A DNA stretch of 64,000 nucleotides from Gigantopelta aegis (taxonomy: Eukaryota > Mollusca > Gastropoda > Neomphalida > Peltospiridae), in the NCBI RefSeq assembly GCF_016097555.1, contig NC_054702.1:107848628-107912627 (forward strand), in the 5' to 3' direction. The translations under genes were made by a program, and so were the position numbers. The number at the start of each line of letters is the position of its first letter. The first letter of the stretch is position 1. Positions 1 to 10,955 of this stretch are shown here, piece by piece. The notes under the pieces are model-generated. The model was not told where the DNA came from, did not search any database, and saw only the letters and a program-made list of their open reading frames with translations.

Positions 1-239
1 TTGATAAGCAGACTTGTACATTCTGCATTCCTTTGATTATTTCTTTTTCTTCTTGGATTTTTTCTTGCTCAAGATTTGTAATACTCCTGTTTATCTACAT
101 CCATTTCATAGCTATTTTTCCATCCAGACTATATAGGTTTCTAATTTTCTATACGGTTTACCCCAGTCAGGTGTTGTATTAATAGCATAAAATAATATAT
201 TACAGAACTGAAGCCACTTTAACAATAATTTATTTTAAA

Positions 240-562
240 GGAAGGAAATGTTTTAATAACACACTCAACACATTTTATTTTCAGTTATAATATGGCGTCA
301 GACATATGGTTATGGACCACACAGATATTGAGAGAGGAAACCCGCTGTCGCCACTTCATAAGCTACTCTTTTCAATTAGCAGCAAGGGATCTTTTATATG
401 CACCATCCCACAGACAGGAGAGCACATACCACGGCCTTTGATATACCAGTTGTGGTGCATTGGCTGGAATGAGAGATAACCCAATGGGCCCACTGACGAG
501 GATCGATCCCAAACCGACCGCACATCAAGCGAGCTCTTTACCACTGGCCTACGTCCCGCCCC
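240..562 (-). mobile_element. tRNA-derived SINE, family B (GGGACGTAGG head)
   Basis: Minus strand: GGGCGGGACGTAGGCCAGTG then a B-box-like GGGATCGATCC, CCCATTGGGTTAT, and the same body as family A (AAAAGATCCCTTGCTGCTAA, GCGACAGCGGGTTTCCTC). Tail TTTATTTTAAAGGAAGGAAA region at 230-270. Confidence 0.8.
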
Positions 563-566
563 TTGG

Positions 567-1137
567 TTAATATGAAGTTAATAATTATACATTGTACTAT
601 GTATATAGGACCCATAAAAATAGGTAATTAAGTAATCTACTTCAAACCTACATTTACCTACAAGTTAGTACATTCAAATACTATTATGACACTATATTAT
701 GGTAATTTATCAGCTGTCATTAAACTCAAAATCACCCTCAGGCTCAACACGTCAATTCAGGATATGATCCCCTTTCAGAAGGCATCGAAATAAGCAGTGT
801 GTATGGTAATCCATGTACAGAATATGCAGACCTGGTAACCCATAGGTTATGACACAATTATATTTCTATTATTATTATTACTACTATAAAATCCATTCAC
901 ATAGATACTTTGTATTCACTCGTGTCACTGTTCTCATTGTACTGAAACTGTATACATACAAGTGTATTTAAATAACACCCAGTGTGCACATGACAGACAT
1001 GCACAACAGCTTGCTCTGAATGTGCACGTAAACCCCCATGACATGACATGACGTGATGAACATTTAGGTGGAGTTTATGTTTAATAAGATTTTGAGAAAA
1101 ACAAGGTACTGTTCATGACTTTCTTGACATGTCACGA
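567..1137. other. AT-rich stretch, no gene seen
   Basis: Only a short ACAACAGCTTGCTCTGAATG near 1000-1040, shared with 7055-7090, stands out; it belongs to a dispersed repeat. Confidence 0.5.
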
Positions 1138-1290
1138 CTGGTATATCAAAGGCTGTGGTATGTGCTATCCTGTCTGTGGGATGGTGCTAAAAAAGATCCC
1201 TTGGTCAGAAGTATCAATTGTATGTCATCCAATAGCCGATGATTAATAAATCAATGTGTTCTAGTGGTGTCACAAGGCAAAACAAACTTC
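1138..1290 (+). mobile_element. SINE body fragment (family B/D type)
   Basis: GGTATATCAAAGGCTGTGGT, then AAAAGATCCC and a tail CCAATAGCCGATGATTAAT and TCTAGTGGTGTC. The head is missing. Confidence 0.65.
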
Positions 1291-1510
1291 TTGACATGTG
1301 GTAACCCCCTGGTAACCTGAATGACCGTTCTTAACTTACAATGTATTTCGATTCCTGCTGCAGGTACATCTGATCTGTCAAACGGTCTAGTCCAGTCTAT
1401 CCCTCACACTTGCATTCTCCCATCCCTAGTTATGCAAGACAGGTCCATTCCATGTCATCAGGCCATACAGAATAAATCTGTCTTGTATAGGCCATAACAT
1501 CACTGCGTTT

Positions 1511-2123
1511 ACCGGCCTCAGTGGCATCGTGGTTAGGCCATCGGTCTACAGGCTGGTAGGTACTGGGTTCAGATCCCAGTCGAGGCATGGGATTTTTAAT
1601 CCAGATACCAGAGCCCTCAAAAGTATCCGGTCTCCGGCGGCAAATCGCCGCCTGAAACAGCTTTTGCCGCCGCCTACTTTTCGTTGATGGTAAAAAAAAA
1701 AAAGTGCTTTCTCTTCTTTAATTTCTTCGATTTTTCAAATGTTTCTAGGGGAGGGCCCCCAGACCCCCCGCTTTGCCCCCTGCTATCATCACTGTTGTAG
1801 CCTGCTACTTCTTAAACTATTGAGGGCGCTGAGATACCGACTGCAAACCCCAAGCAAGGCTCAATGGGTAGGTGTAAACCACTTGCACCGACCAGTGATC
1901 CATAACTGGTTCAACAAAGGCCATGGTTTGTGCTATCCTGCCTGTGGGAAGCGCAAATAAAAGATCCCTTGCTGCTAATCGGAAAGAGTAGCCCATGTAG
2001 TGGTTACAGTAGGTTTCCTCTCAAAATCTGTGTGGTCCTTAACCAACATATCTGACGCCATATAAACCGTAAATAAAATGTGTTGAGTGCGTCATTAAAT
2101 AAAATATTTCTTTCTTTCTTTCA
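1511..2123 (+). mobile_element. tRNA-derived SINE, family A (copy A1)
   Basis: Head ACCGGCCTCAGTGGCATCGT and GGGTTCAGATCCCAG (A- and B-box-like), then body AAGATCCCTTGCTGCTAATC and tail GTCATTAAATAAAATATTTC. Split by the hAT-like MITE at 1609-1831. Confidence 0.8.
1609..1831. mobile_element. hAT-like MITE nested in SINE A1
   Basis: 223 bp with ends CAGAGCCCTCAA and TTGAGGGCGCTG, the CAG..CTG pattern of hAT elements. AGATAC is duplicated on both sides (1603-1608, 1832-1837) and the SINE sequence resumes exactly after it. Confidence 0.7.
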
Positions 2124-2994
2124 TTGTGTTTAACATGGGGAGTATTATGTCATTGGTAATATATGACTCATATTAATGCGAGTTAGTTAGTTTTACATCG
2201 ATATTTCAGAGGCGTCAAGGAATTTGACACTGGGTCAGCGGAGAGGGTGGGTATGTGATGGACTGCAGAGGTGTTCCTGCTTTGAACATTTTCAAAGATA
2301 TTTACTTTCCGATAATATTGTCAGAATATTAAACAGAAAGAACACTAAAATATGTACCAGCATGTACTGTTCACATGATACCTAGCTCACCTAGAATTTT
2401 CCAAAAGTTGTCAGTCGCGATTCCTTATAAATTGCAAACTTGTATCACACTTGCGTTTGCAGTTAGCGAATGCAATGTCCACTAAACTTCCACAATTAGC
2501 AATAGTGGGAATTTTTATTTGTTTTTAAAAAAATTAAGACTTAAAAAAAATAATAACCTAAAAACAAAAACAAACAAACAAAATTGCCACCCCAGTTCCG
2601 CCGCCGCTGTATTTTGTTATTAAAACCTTTATTATAAAAGCTGTCTTGTTAATTTGTAGTGTTAAACTATATTTAACATGAAACAGACGTGGAAAATATG
2701 ACAGTGTAGTTTATTTATGATAAAATGGTCAAATAAAGAAGCTATATTTTCAGCAATCTTTGTTCTTGGAAAATAATGGTTTATTTATCAAATAGATGGG
2801 AGAAAAAGACTCCCATCATATGCGTTCATGTGGAATAGAAAAAGAACATCCGAGGTGGTGGCAATTTCGACCCATGGCTGCATGAAGACACCATCAACAA
2901 GCATAGTATTTTGTGGACTTACAGTTGACAAATATTGCCCAATACAATAACAATTGTAGTATTTCATAGATTAAAAGTTGTACATATTTTGGCA
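2124..2994. other. AT-rich stretch, no gene seen
   Basis: No open frame with family resemblance and no clear repeat apart from A-rich runs at 2520-2585. Confidence 0.5.
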
Positions 2995-3084
2995 CAATAA
3001 TAATAACCAGGAAGAAATATGATTCTCATCACAATATAATTATATTGTGATGAGAATCATATTTCTTTCTGGTTATTATTATTC
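2995..3084. repeat. Perfectly abutting 45-bp palindrome
   Basis: Left arm AATAATAACCAGGAAGAAAT onward and its inverse meet with no loop at 3039/3040; about one mismatch. Could extrude as a cruciform or be a miniature palindromic element. Confidence 0.7.
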
Positions 3085-3150
3085 TTTGTTAAAACTGACC
3101 AACTCGCTTCTAAAATTGTGGGTCAGGCTACAAAAATCTTGTTTTAAAGA

Positions 3151-3535
3151 AAGAAAGAAATGTTTTATTTAACGACGCACTCAACACATTTTATTTACGG
3201 TTATATGGCGTCAGACATATGGTTATGGACCACACAGATTTTGAGAGGAAACCCGCTGTCGCCATTACATGGGCTACTCTTCCGATTGGCAGCAAGGGAT
3301 CTTTTATTTGCGCTTCCCACAGGCAGGATAGCACAAACCATGGCCTTTGTTGAACCAGTTATGGATCACTGGTCAGTGCAAGTGGTTTACACCTACCCAT
3401 TGAGCCTTGTGGAGCACTCACTCAGGGTTTGGAGTCGGTATCTGGATTAAAAATCCCATGCCTCGACTGGGATCCGAACCCAGTACCTACCAGCCTGTAG
3501 ACCGATGGCTTGCCACGATGCCAACGAGGCCGGTC
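3151..3535 (-). mobile_element. tRNA-derived SINE, family A (copy A2), with 13-bp target duplication
   Basis: Full-length on the minus strand. CTTGTTTTAAAGA occurs at 3138-3150 and 3536-3548, an exact 13-bp target-site duplication, which indicates a recent LINE-type insertion. Confidence 0.88.
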
Positions 3536-3571
3536 CTTGTTTTAAAGATGACTTTATATTGCATGAAGAGT

Positions 3572-3603
3572 GTGTGTGTGTATGTGTGAAGGTGTGTTTT
3601 GTG

Positions 3604-3641
<38 letters not shown>
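3572..3641. repeat. (TG)n microsatellite
   Basis: Interrupted TG repeat of about 70 bp following SINE A2. Confidence 0.9.
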
Positions 3642-3644
<3 letters not shown>

Positions 3645-4492
3645 TGACTTTGGTGTCAGCTGTTTTTATAAAACTGAGCTATAATCAAAACAAAACAGAT
3701 CTAAATGCAAATAGTTTACATCATCACTGACACATATTGCAGGCATGTGTGCAGAGGCAGGGTTTTGGGGGACGAACCCTTTCAAGCACAAAAACAAATG
3801 TTCAATATATTCAACCCTCCTATATAGCATGGGACCTTGGTGATTGGAGGTACTTAATAATTGTATTAGTATATTTTAAAAGTGCTTTGTAATTTTATTA
3901 TAATTATTAGTTGAAGAAACTTTTTAATTGTTACTTGAATAAACAATGCAGAAAAATCTACATATTTAATGCAATCAGAAGTACACACTTGCTCATCAGC
4001 TCATCAGCTCATCAGCTCATTGAACGAAAAATGTAATGCTACTGAGTCGTGTTATTTACTATTTTCAAGTACAGAAGTGCAAAATGTCACAAGAACAAAG
4101 TATATAGCTGCAAATTGCTTGATTGAATTTATGTTTTGAAGAAATAAATAAAAAAGAAACTGTTTTTATTTTTAAACATTACTGACTTGGCAGTCAGCAG
4201 CTTGCTACATGATGTTTAAAATACTGCTTGCAAGATAAGGTGGGACAAATTTCTTATCTAAATATTTTTTTAATATTTATTCAAATATAATAATCACTAT
4301 ACACATTGTAGTAATAGCCATATTTTTAATGTAAAACTGTATTGATCTACATGTATCCTAGTTTACGTTTTCAAATTTTAGCGCCTTATTTGCTTGCATG
4401 GAAAAATTATTGATGTGTGACCTCCGATTTTTACTGACATCATTTACTAATAGGTAAAAATAAACATGCACATACAGAAAACACAGTAAAAT
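3642..4492. other. AT-rich stretch, no gene seen
   Basis: A small direct repeat CTCATCAGCTCATCAGCTCA lies near 3993-4018. Nothing else recognised. Confidence 0.5.
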
Positions 4493-4672
4493 ATCCGACT
4501 GTTACCCCCTATTGTTAGTTTTAGAGTTAGGGTTAATTTAGAGTTAGGGTTAGGGTTAATTTAGAGTTAGGGTTAGTTTTAGGGTCAGGGTTAGTTTTAG
4601 GGTTAGGGTTAGTTTTAGGGTTAGGGTGAGGTTCCCCCTATACATATATCAATAAAATGGGGTAACAGGCGG
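4493..4672. mobile_element. Short TIR element with a TTAGGG-like core
   Basis: Inverted ends ATCCGACTGTTACCCCCTAT and the inverse of ATGGGGTAACAGGCGGAAAT. The core (4515-4630) is a degenerate array of TTAGGGTTAG and TTTTAGGG units. Confidence 0.6.
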
Positions 4673-5176
4673 AAATCTTTCCGAAAACACTTCGAAATAT
4701 ATTTTGGGCATGACTGCCATAAATTAAGAAAACCACAATGTGTTTTGACCTGTTTTGTTTCATGTGTAGAAAAACTAATTTTTAAGGTAAAATGTAACAA
4801 AGAATAGGATATACTTAAAATTTCTTAGCTACCTGACTGTCTACACATCTTACTGTGAGACATGGAACGTAAACAAACGGCATGACTTAATAAAGCCGAC
4901 TCAACAGGATATGAGTAGGCCTATTTAAACTTAATTTGCTCATCATAACCTAGACCACCATAATTAAATTCCTGTTTTTATTTTTTTATTTTACCTTCCA
5001 TCATTTTCATTACAGATTAAATGGTTTAATAAAAACTCTCTAATCCAGCACCCTGTCTAATTCAGCACCTTTTATAAAGTCCCACATAGCCGAACCCTGT
5101 TTATAGAACGTACACATATGCATGAAATATCTAGAGCCACATAGGCCTAACCGAATCATTGTAATCTTCAAAGTAC

Positions 5177-5360
5177 CTGCATCCGTGAGAGCTTTTGTTG
5201 TAAGAATCTTCGTTAACCCATTTCCCGTCAACCAAGCATCCACCCGCTTATTGCATTCAGCTTTCTGATTCGTGAATGTGGTGCGCAGATAAGACACATA
5301 GTAAAAAGACGTCAAATAACCAACTATCAGGGAAAATATAACCCAGACTGGCATCGACAT
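5177..5360 (-). CDS. Possible first coding exon of an unrecognised membrane protein
   Basis: Minus strand. ATG at 5360 with A at -3; 61 codons, then a consensus-like donor GCAG|GTACTT at 5176. Predicted start MSMPVWVIFSLIVGYLTSFY YVSYL is one hydrophobic segment, like a signal anchor, followed by a polar stretch with CNKRVDAWLTGNGLT. I do not recognise a family and found no convincing partner exon toward position 1, so it may be chance. The frame is open past the donor to 5040. Confidence 0.25.
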
Positions 5361-5617
5361 ACTGACAGTGCAATCATCATCCACCACAAGTGAACAGACT
5401 ACTGTCGGCTGTTTGTAAACACACGGACGGATGTAGATGATTACACTCGCTGTCAGTGACGATGGCTGTTATTTATACGACAGCCGTGTATTAAAGTTTA
5501 GCCAATTGAGACCTGGCAAACAATGTACATAAAATATATGGGATATTCTACACAAAGTGGTAATATTGACATGTATCTTTGAATGTATAAAAGGGTTTTT
5601 GGCGGATATTGAACCAA

Positions 5618-5801
5618 TCCTGTCCTGGACGGAGGAGCTGGCCCAGGACAGGCGTGCGCTACAACAGCTTGCTTTGAACGTTGCTCTTGAATAGTTGAAC
5701 AGAATTGAACCAACAAACCCACCGACCCAACCCCGTTATCTGCACACTCGGTCGATGTTTTCGTACATATTTTGTGTCTCCTTCTGGCCTGTACATTCAT
5801 A

Positions 5802-5835
<34 letters not shown>

Positions 5836-5980
5836 TTATTATTATTATTATTGATATTGATATTGATACTGATATTATTATTGATATTATTATGTGTTGT
5901 TGTTGTTGTTGTTTTCTCATTCTTATCTGTTTGCTGACACCAGATTGTTTGGTATTGGGCAATAAATTGAATTGAATATG
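5618..5980 (+). mobile_element. Probable non-LTR retrotransposon 3' end
   Basis: TCCTGGACGGAGGAGCTGGC onward translates SWTEELAQDRRALQQLALNV ALE and a stop, like the C-terminus of a LINE reverse-transcriptase ORF. Ends with GGCAATAAATTGAATTGAAT. A related stretch is at 7027-7110 and a shorter one near 990-1050. Confidence 0.4.
5803..5913. repeat. (TTA)n, (TGATAT)n and (TTG)n microsatellites
   Basis: ATTATT run, then TTGATATTGATAC units, then GTTGTTGTTG. Followed by TTGGGCAATAAATTGAATTG, a typical non-LTR retrotransposon 3' end. Confidence 0.85.
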
Positions 5981-5989
5981 TGTTCGTAC

Positions 5990-7369
5990 GAATCCATGAT
6001 GTTACGCCCCCAGCCAGTTCGCCCCCGGTCAGTTCGCCCCCAGTTTGACCTGTTCGCCCCCAGTTTGACCTGTTCGCCCCATGTACCAGTTCGCCCCCAA
6101 GACGATTCGCCCCCAACTGTTTGTCTGTTCGCCTCCAAATATTTGTCAGTTCGCCCCCAATTAGTTGTTACTTTTAAACAATTATTGTACTGTTTCTTTA
6201 GAGGATGTTAAAGTGTGTTCGTGTGTTGTGTGTGTTTCTTTTCTTAGAGGGGAAGGGTTCTTGCCCTTCCACAATTTGGACTGATCATGAATCATAAGAA
6301 TTGTAATACGGGGTTATATTTTTTTCAGATGTAATTAAACGTAGGGTGCTGAATAAGCGTAAACACCGACATTTTTTCACAAATTCACAAACCACATCAT
6401 CACATTTATTAAAACATCCATTCTTGCCAGATATGATCTGTTTTAAGAAGAAATAAATAAAACAATGGTTAATCAGCTACATAACCTTGATGCTGATTGC
6501 ACCGGTCTCGGTGGCGTCGTGGCAGGCCATCGGTCTACAGGCTGGTAGGTACTGGGTTCGGATCCCAGTCGAGGCATGGGATTTTTAATCCAGATACCGA
6601 CTCCAAACCCTGAGTGAGTGCTCCGCAAGGCTCAATGGGTAGGTGTAAACCACTTGCACCGACCAGTGATCCATAACTGGTTCAACAAAGGCCATGGTTT
6701 GTGCTATCCTGCCTGTGGGAAGCGCAAATAAAAGATCCCTTGCTGCCTGTCGTAAAAAGAGTAGCCTATGTGGCGACAGCGGGTTTCCTCTAAAAACAGT
6801 GTCAGAATGACCATATGTTTGACGTCCAATAGCCGATGATAAGATAAAAAATCAATGTGCTCTAGCGGCGTCGTTAAATAAAAGAAACTTTTTTTTTTTG
6901 ATGCTGATTATGCATATTCGTCTAACACCTAAGAGGGTTTTGAACAGCAATTCGATATGGCCTCTTCTGGTGAGCATTATTCTAACTGAGGGATTATTGC
7001 GGGGGTTCTTTTGGCCACTAATTAGTAACCATGGACGGAGGCCCGTGACAGGCGTGCGCTACAACAGCTTGTTCTGAATGTGCACGTAAACCTCTATGAC
7101 CTGACCTGCCTAGCCTGGCATTCGTATTCAACACAGAACAAACACGTATGGATATATCAAAACAGAACTTTATTACACTCAGGCCGTTCCATGACCAATA
7201 TAAAAATTTCATGACTTTCCAGGCCAGGAACATGACCAGAACTGACTGGGGGCGAACTGGTACCTTTGTAGAGCCGAACTGGTTATGCACGTGGGGGCGA
7301 ACTGACATCCTATTTCGGGGCGAACAGACCTGGGGGCGAACTGGCTGAGGGGCGAAATGTCTGGTACCC
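5990..7369. mobile_element. TIR element with TTCGCCCCC motif arrays at both ends
   Basis: Flanked by an exact 8-bp duplication GTTCGTAC (5982-5989 and 7370-7377). The left end has about eight spaced TTCGCCCC motifs (AGCCAGTTCGCCCCC and so on); the right end is the inverse (GGGGGCGAACTGG). The outermost 40 bp align as imperfect inverted repeats. An 8-bp duplication suggests a hAT-like or similar integrase; no transposase is visible, so it is non-autonomous. SINE A3 is nested inside, giving about 0.97 kb of native sequence. Confidence 0.7.
6499..6897 (+). mobile_element. tRNA-derived SINE, family A (copy A3), with 12-bp target duplication
   Basis: Full-length; TTGATGCTGATT at 6487-6498 and 6898-6909. 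Head, B box (GGGTTCGGATCCCAG), shared body and a short poly-T/A tail are all present. Nested in the TIR element 5990-7369. Confidence 0.88.
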
Positions 7370-8288
7370 GTTCGTACTGCGTGTGACTGACAGTATTTAC
7401 AAATTACATTTAAAAGACAAAACATGTATTAATATTTCCTCCTGGTCTACTGTTCACCCGAATATACTAATGTCACAGAACTGTGATATGCATCATAACC
7501 GTTGTTAATTAAATACAATGTGACTGGGATAGGCTTAATGACGGCTATGAATGATGCTTTTACGCGTTCTGTTTTGTTACACCTCGTACGGTTGAATACA
7601 ACAGATGTGTGTAGGTTATCAGTTTCATTTATCACAATTTTGTGACCTTTGATTTCCAACTAACGTAACATATGTTCAAGACTTGGCTACTATATGATAT
7701 TCTGCTTTTATCATTTGGGACATGCTTGTATAATAAATAGGCAATACCACACGAGTGCCCGTCAAATACCGTATTAGTTATCTTTAAACAACGAGTTGTA
7801 AAATAAATGTAATGGACACGAATCAATGTAGTGTTCTATTTCTGATACATATATGTGGCACTATCGAGTGTTAATCGGTATATAATGGTATTTTATAATG
7901 TTTGTAATATGTTTTCTGAAACTAATTAAATTATTGTTATTTACAGGTAATCATTGTGTGTTATATTTACCATACAATGTCTGTTTCAGGTAATTTTAAA
8001 AATAATAATGCTCGTTTAGTTTAATTGTTTACTTTTATTACAGCTTCTTTATTCCAGGTGCTCTATTTCAGTCAGCTTGTGGCATGTTGATTTAAAAAAA
8101 AATTACAAGCATGAATCTTGCACAAGCACCTAACTTGCACTTGCATTCATGCGTTGCCTCTGTCCTTTGTTCTAAACTTTCAAGCTTGGGTCCACTGTAA
8201 GCTGGTATTCTGTCTTGGTGTTTCTGTCCAGCTTCTAGTTACGTAAGCCCCCTAATGTTCCACTGGGATGTATGCGGCCATTGGAACT

Positions 8289-8324
8289 GATGGAACGCTG
8301 GAACGCTGGAACGCTGGAACGCTT
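8289..8324. repeat. 8-bp tandem repeat TGGAACGC
   Basis: Four copies of TGGAACGC in a locally GC-richer region. Open frames here on both strands look like by-products. Confidence 0.8.
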
Positions 8325-9336
8325 CTCGTTTCGACAGTCTGCACCACCTGGATGGATTCTTTTTTAGCGAGATTCCTTGCCTCCACGTCATTTCTCCGTC
8401 TGACTGTCGACTTGTTTTTTTTCGTGACTTGTATGACGGCCATTCTGCAGAACGCCACGGTTGTTCGCGTTTAGTCTCTACATGTCCGAGCCGAGCCCGC
8501 CCCACTCTAAGAAGAAATAGGAAGCGGGGTCGGCCTCTACTACTCTTTTTCTAGACTTTACCTTGCTTTATAGTGATACCATCTCGTATCCTCCGGAGTC
8601 GGGCCCGTCCGCACCACTATACCAACCCATGACGACTGGACTATACCCTAGTCTGATACTCTCTCTCTCGTTCAGACGGATCCGGCTTCTCAAGATCTGT
8701 ATTTCAGCACAGCACTAAACCTTCAACGTCTATCGACTGTCAATCTAGGGGTTTTCTTGACGGGATGCAACCCATCTCGTCCCTTTAAGCTGTGCACCCA
8801 AACGGCCTTAACGAGGCCACTCGCGTGAACATATCGATCGGACTTTAAACTTTTAGATCTGCGTTCAAAATTTTATGTCGAAATTACTTCTTTTTTAAAA
8901 AATATTATTAAATAGTCCGATCCTCTCTTCTTTCTCTTATTTAGTTTTGGACTGTCCTTCTAAAATGCTCCAAATTATGTAAATATTCGGCCGAGCAGTC
9001 AATTCTTTTTATTTTTGGCTTGTAACATTTTTTTAATTATTATTTATTCTATTAACTTTTTTACTAATTGCTATTTTCAAAGTTCTGCCCATTTTCATTA
9101 AATTAAATTAAGTCTAATGTCTAAATGGTAATGTATTAATATTATGATTTCTTTTAACTAAATACTAATGGGTTTTAACGTTAAATTAATTATTGTATGA
9201 TAGTTAACTGAGAGTAAAATCTTTGCACAGTTTGCATTATCTCAGAATATAGTTTATTTTATGCTATTGCTATTAATATAATTATGTACTTTGTACGATA
9301 TTAGTGTGGTTTATTATTATTATTTTATTATTATTA

Positions 9337-9372
<36 letters not shown>

Positions 9373-9503
9373 GTTTTTGACTGCGTGTCAGTTACCGGCC
9401 AGGTGTTACAACCTTAGTTACACACACTTGGTATATACAGTATATGACTGTATTGTTATATGTATGTTTTTATGACGTCGTATTGAACTTTTAATTTGTG
9501 AAA

Positions 9504-9504
<1 letters not shown>

Positions 9505-9559
<55 letters not shown>
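9505..9559. repeat. (GT)n microsatellite
   Basis: Uninterrupted GT repeat of about 55 bp. Confidence 0.95.
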
Positions 9560-9561
<2 letters not shown>

Positions 9562-10693
9562 CTTGTAATGTCATGTACTGTATTCTTATTGTATTTTAAT
9601 TTATTGTTTTGATTCTTTCAGGGTTTTAAAAATACTTTATGTATAATGTTGAATAAAATGTCATTGTCCTGAACCCTGCAGCTGTTTGTTGTCTTTTCAG
9701 GAACAAACCTAATTATGTTCCATATATATATATATCCTATTGAGGACTTGCAGGGTAATGTAGGGAATTGGTTTGAATTTCATTATGGATCATCAGTTAT
9801 AATCTTTATTAAAATAATAATATTAAAACTTTGACCGGTTCAGCAAAAGCGGAACTGTCCGTGAATGTCAGACCGATAACATCTTGGGTTCAATTAAAAT
9901 ACGTGTATTTTGTATTTAAAAAAATTTCACTTTTTTGTAGGCAAAATAAGAAGCATTTCTTTCCACAAGTCTACCAACACACAATAATATGGTAACCAAG
10001 CTCCTCCCCTTTTTTTTTTTTTTTTTGAAGTGTGTGGTGCTGCGCGACCGCCCTCCTTTAATTTTCACCCCAGCGAGAACACTGTGCACAAACGATCAAC
10101 TTTCGATTACACAATTGGTTAGAAATATATGAACATAAGAAGGGTTTAAATCGTCGTGTTCACCCATCTCCGCAAGCCAATGTACCATTTCGTCTAACTA
10201 TTGCACACGAAATACAATGTAAAACGGTACCTTTGCTAGTGAAGATGGTGTTCACCAGGGTATCAGATCGTTTCGCCCCCATACCGGGTCGTTTCGCCCT
10301 CGTGTTTATGTAGGGAATACCTACATGTCGATTGTGAATGATGAATAAATGTGTTTACGTGACTCTAGTTGCAAATCAGATATAAGTTATCAATTTGTAA
10401 CCCTTTATCAATCATAAACACCATTTATATGAATATGTTACGTGCAATATTTTAAAGAACCACAGATTCGTTCACCAGGATTGACCCTACACATTGCTAA
10501 TTTTACCTTTAATAATTATTTATTATATTTTTTCTTTACGTTCACATAAAAACAGAAACCAACCCCAGCATACACGACATTCCATCATCTAAACTTGAGG
10601 AACGATTACAGCTAATATTTTCCTATACACTCGATTATTGATTTTTATAATCGACATCACATCGGACAGCCAAACTGATCAAATTTCAATTAT

Positions 10694-10955
10694 AACCGGT
10701 CTCAGTGGTGTCGTGGTTGAACCACTGGACATAAGGCTGGTAGGTACAGGGTTCGCAGCCCGGTACCGGCTCCCACCCAGAGCGAGATTTAACGACTCAA
10801 TGGGTAAGTGTAAAACTACTACACTCACTTTTCTCTCACTAACAACCAACCCACTCTCCTGGACAGGCAGCCCAAATAGTTGGGTGTGTGTGCCCAGGAC
10901 AGCATTCTTGAACCGTAATTGGATATAAGCATGAAAATAAGTTGAAATGAAAACG
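10694..10955 (+). mobile_element. tRNA-derived SINE, family C (copy C1)
   Basis: Head ACCGGTCTCAGTGGTGTCGT and GGGTTCGCAGCCCGG, middle CCTGGACAGGCAGCCC, tail AATTGGATATAAGCATGAAA then AAGTTGAAATGAAA. The body differs from families A, B and D. Confidence 0.8.

Larger units (their letters stand above)
7378..10693. other. Long non-coding stretch with unclassified repeats
   Basis: 8170-8850 is GC-richer than its surroundings and looks like the tail of an old transposable element; 9300-9370 is TTATT low-complexity; 10008-10026 is poly-T; 10268-10300 has two TTTCGCCC motifs like those of the 5990-7369 element. No gene is supported. Confidence 0.4.

Noticed and set aside
1500-1600. A functional tRNA gene (A/B-box-like sequences)
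   Set aside because: Same head occurs in several SINE copies and no cloverleaf with an acceptor stem closes; it is the tRNA-derived part of a SINE.
4515-4630. A true telomere or chromosome end
   Set aside because: The TTAGGG tract is short, degenerate, bounded by inverted repeats and lies between other sequences.
5695-6138. Poly-Ile/Leu and poly-Asn frames
   Set aside because: They come from the (TTA)n/(TTG)n microsatellites and the TTCGCCCCC motif array.
8239-8505. Overlapping 68-88 codon frames on both strands
   Set aside because: They follow the TGGAACGC repeat and local GC content; no domain recognised.
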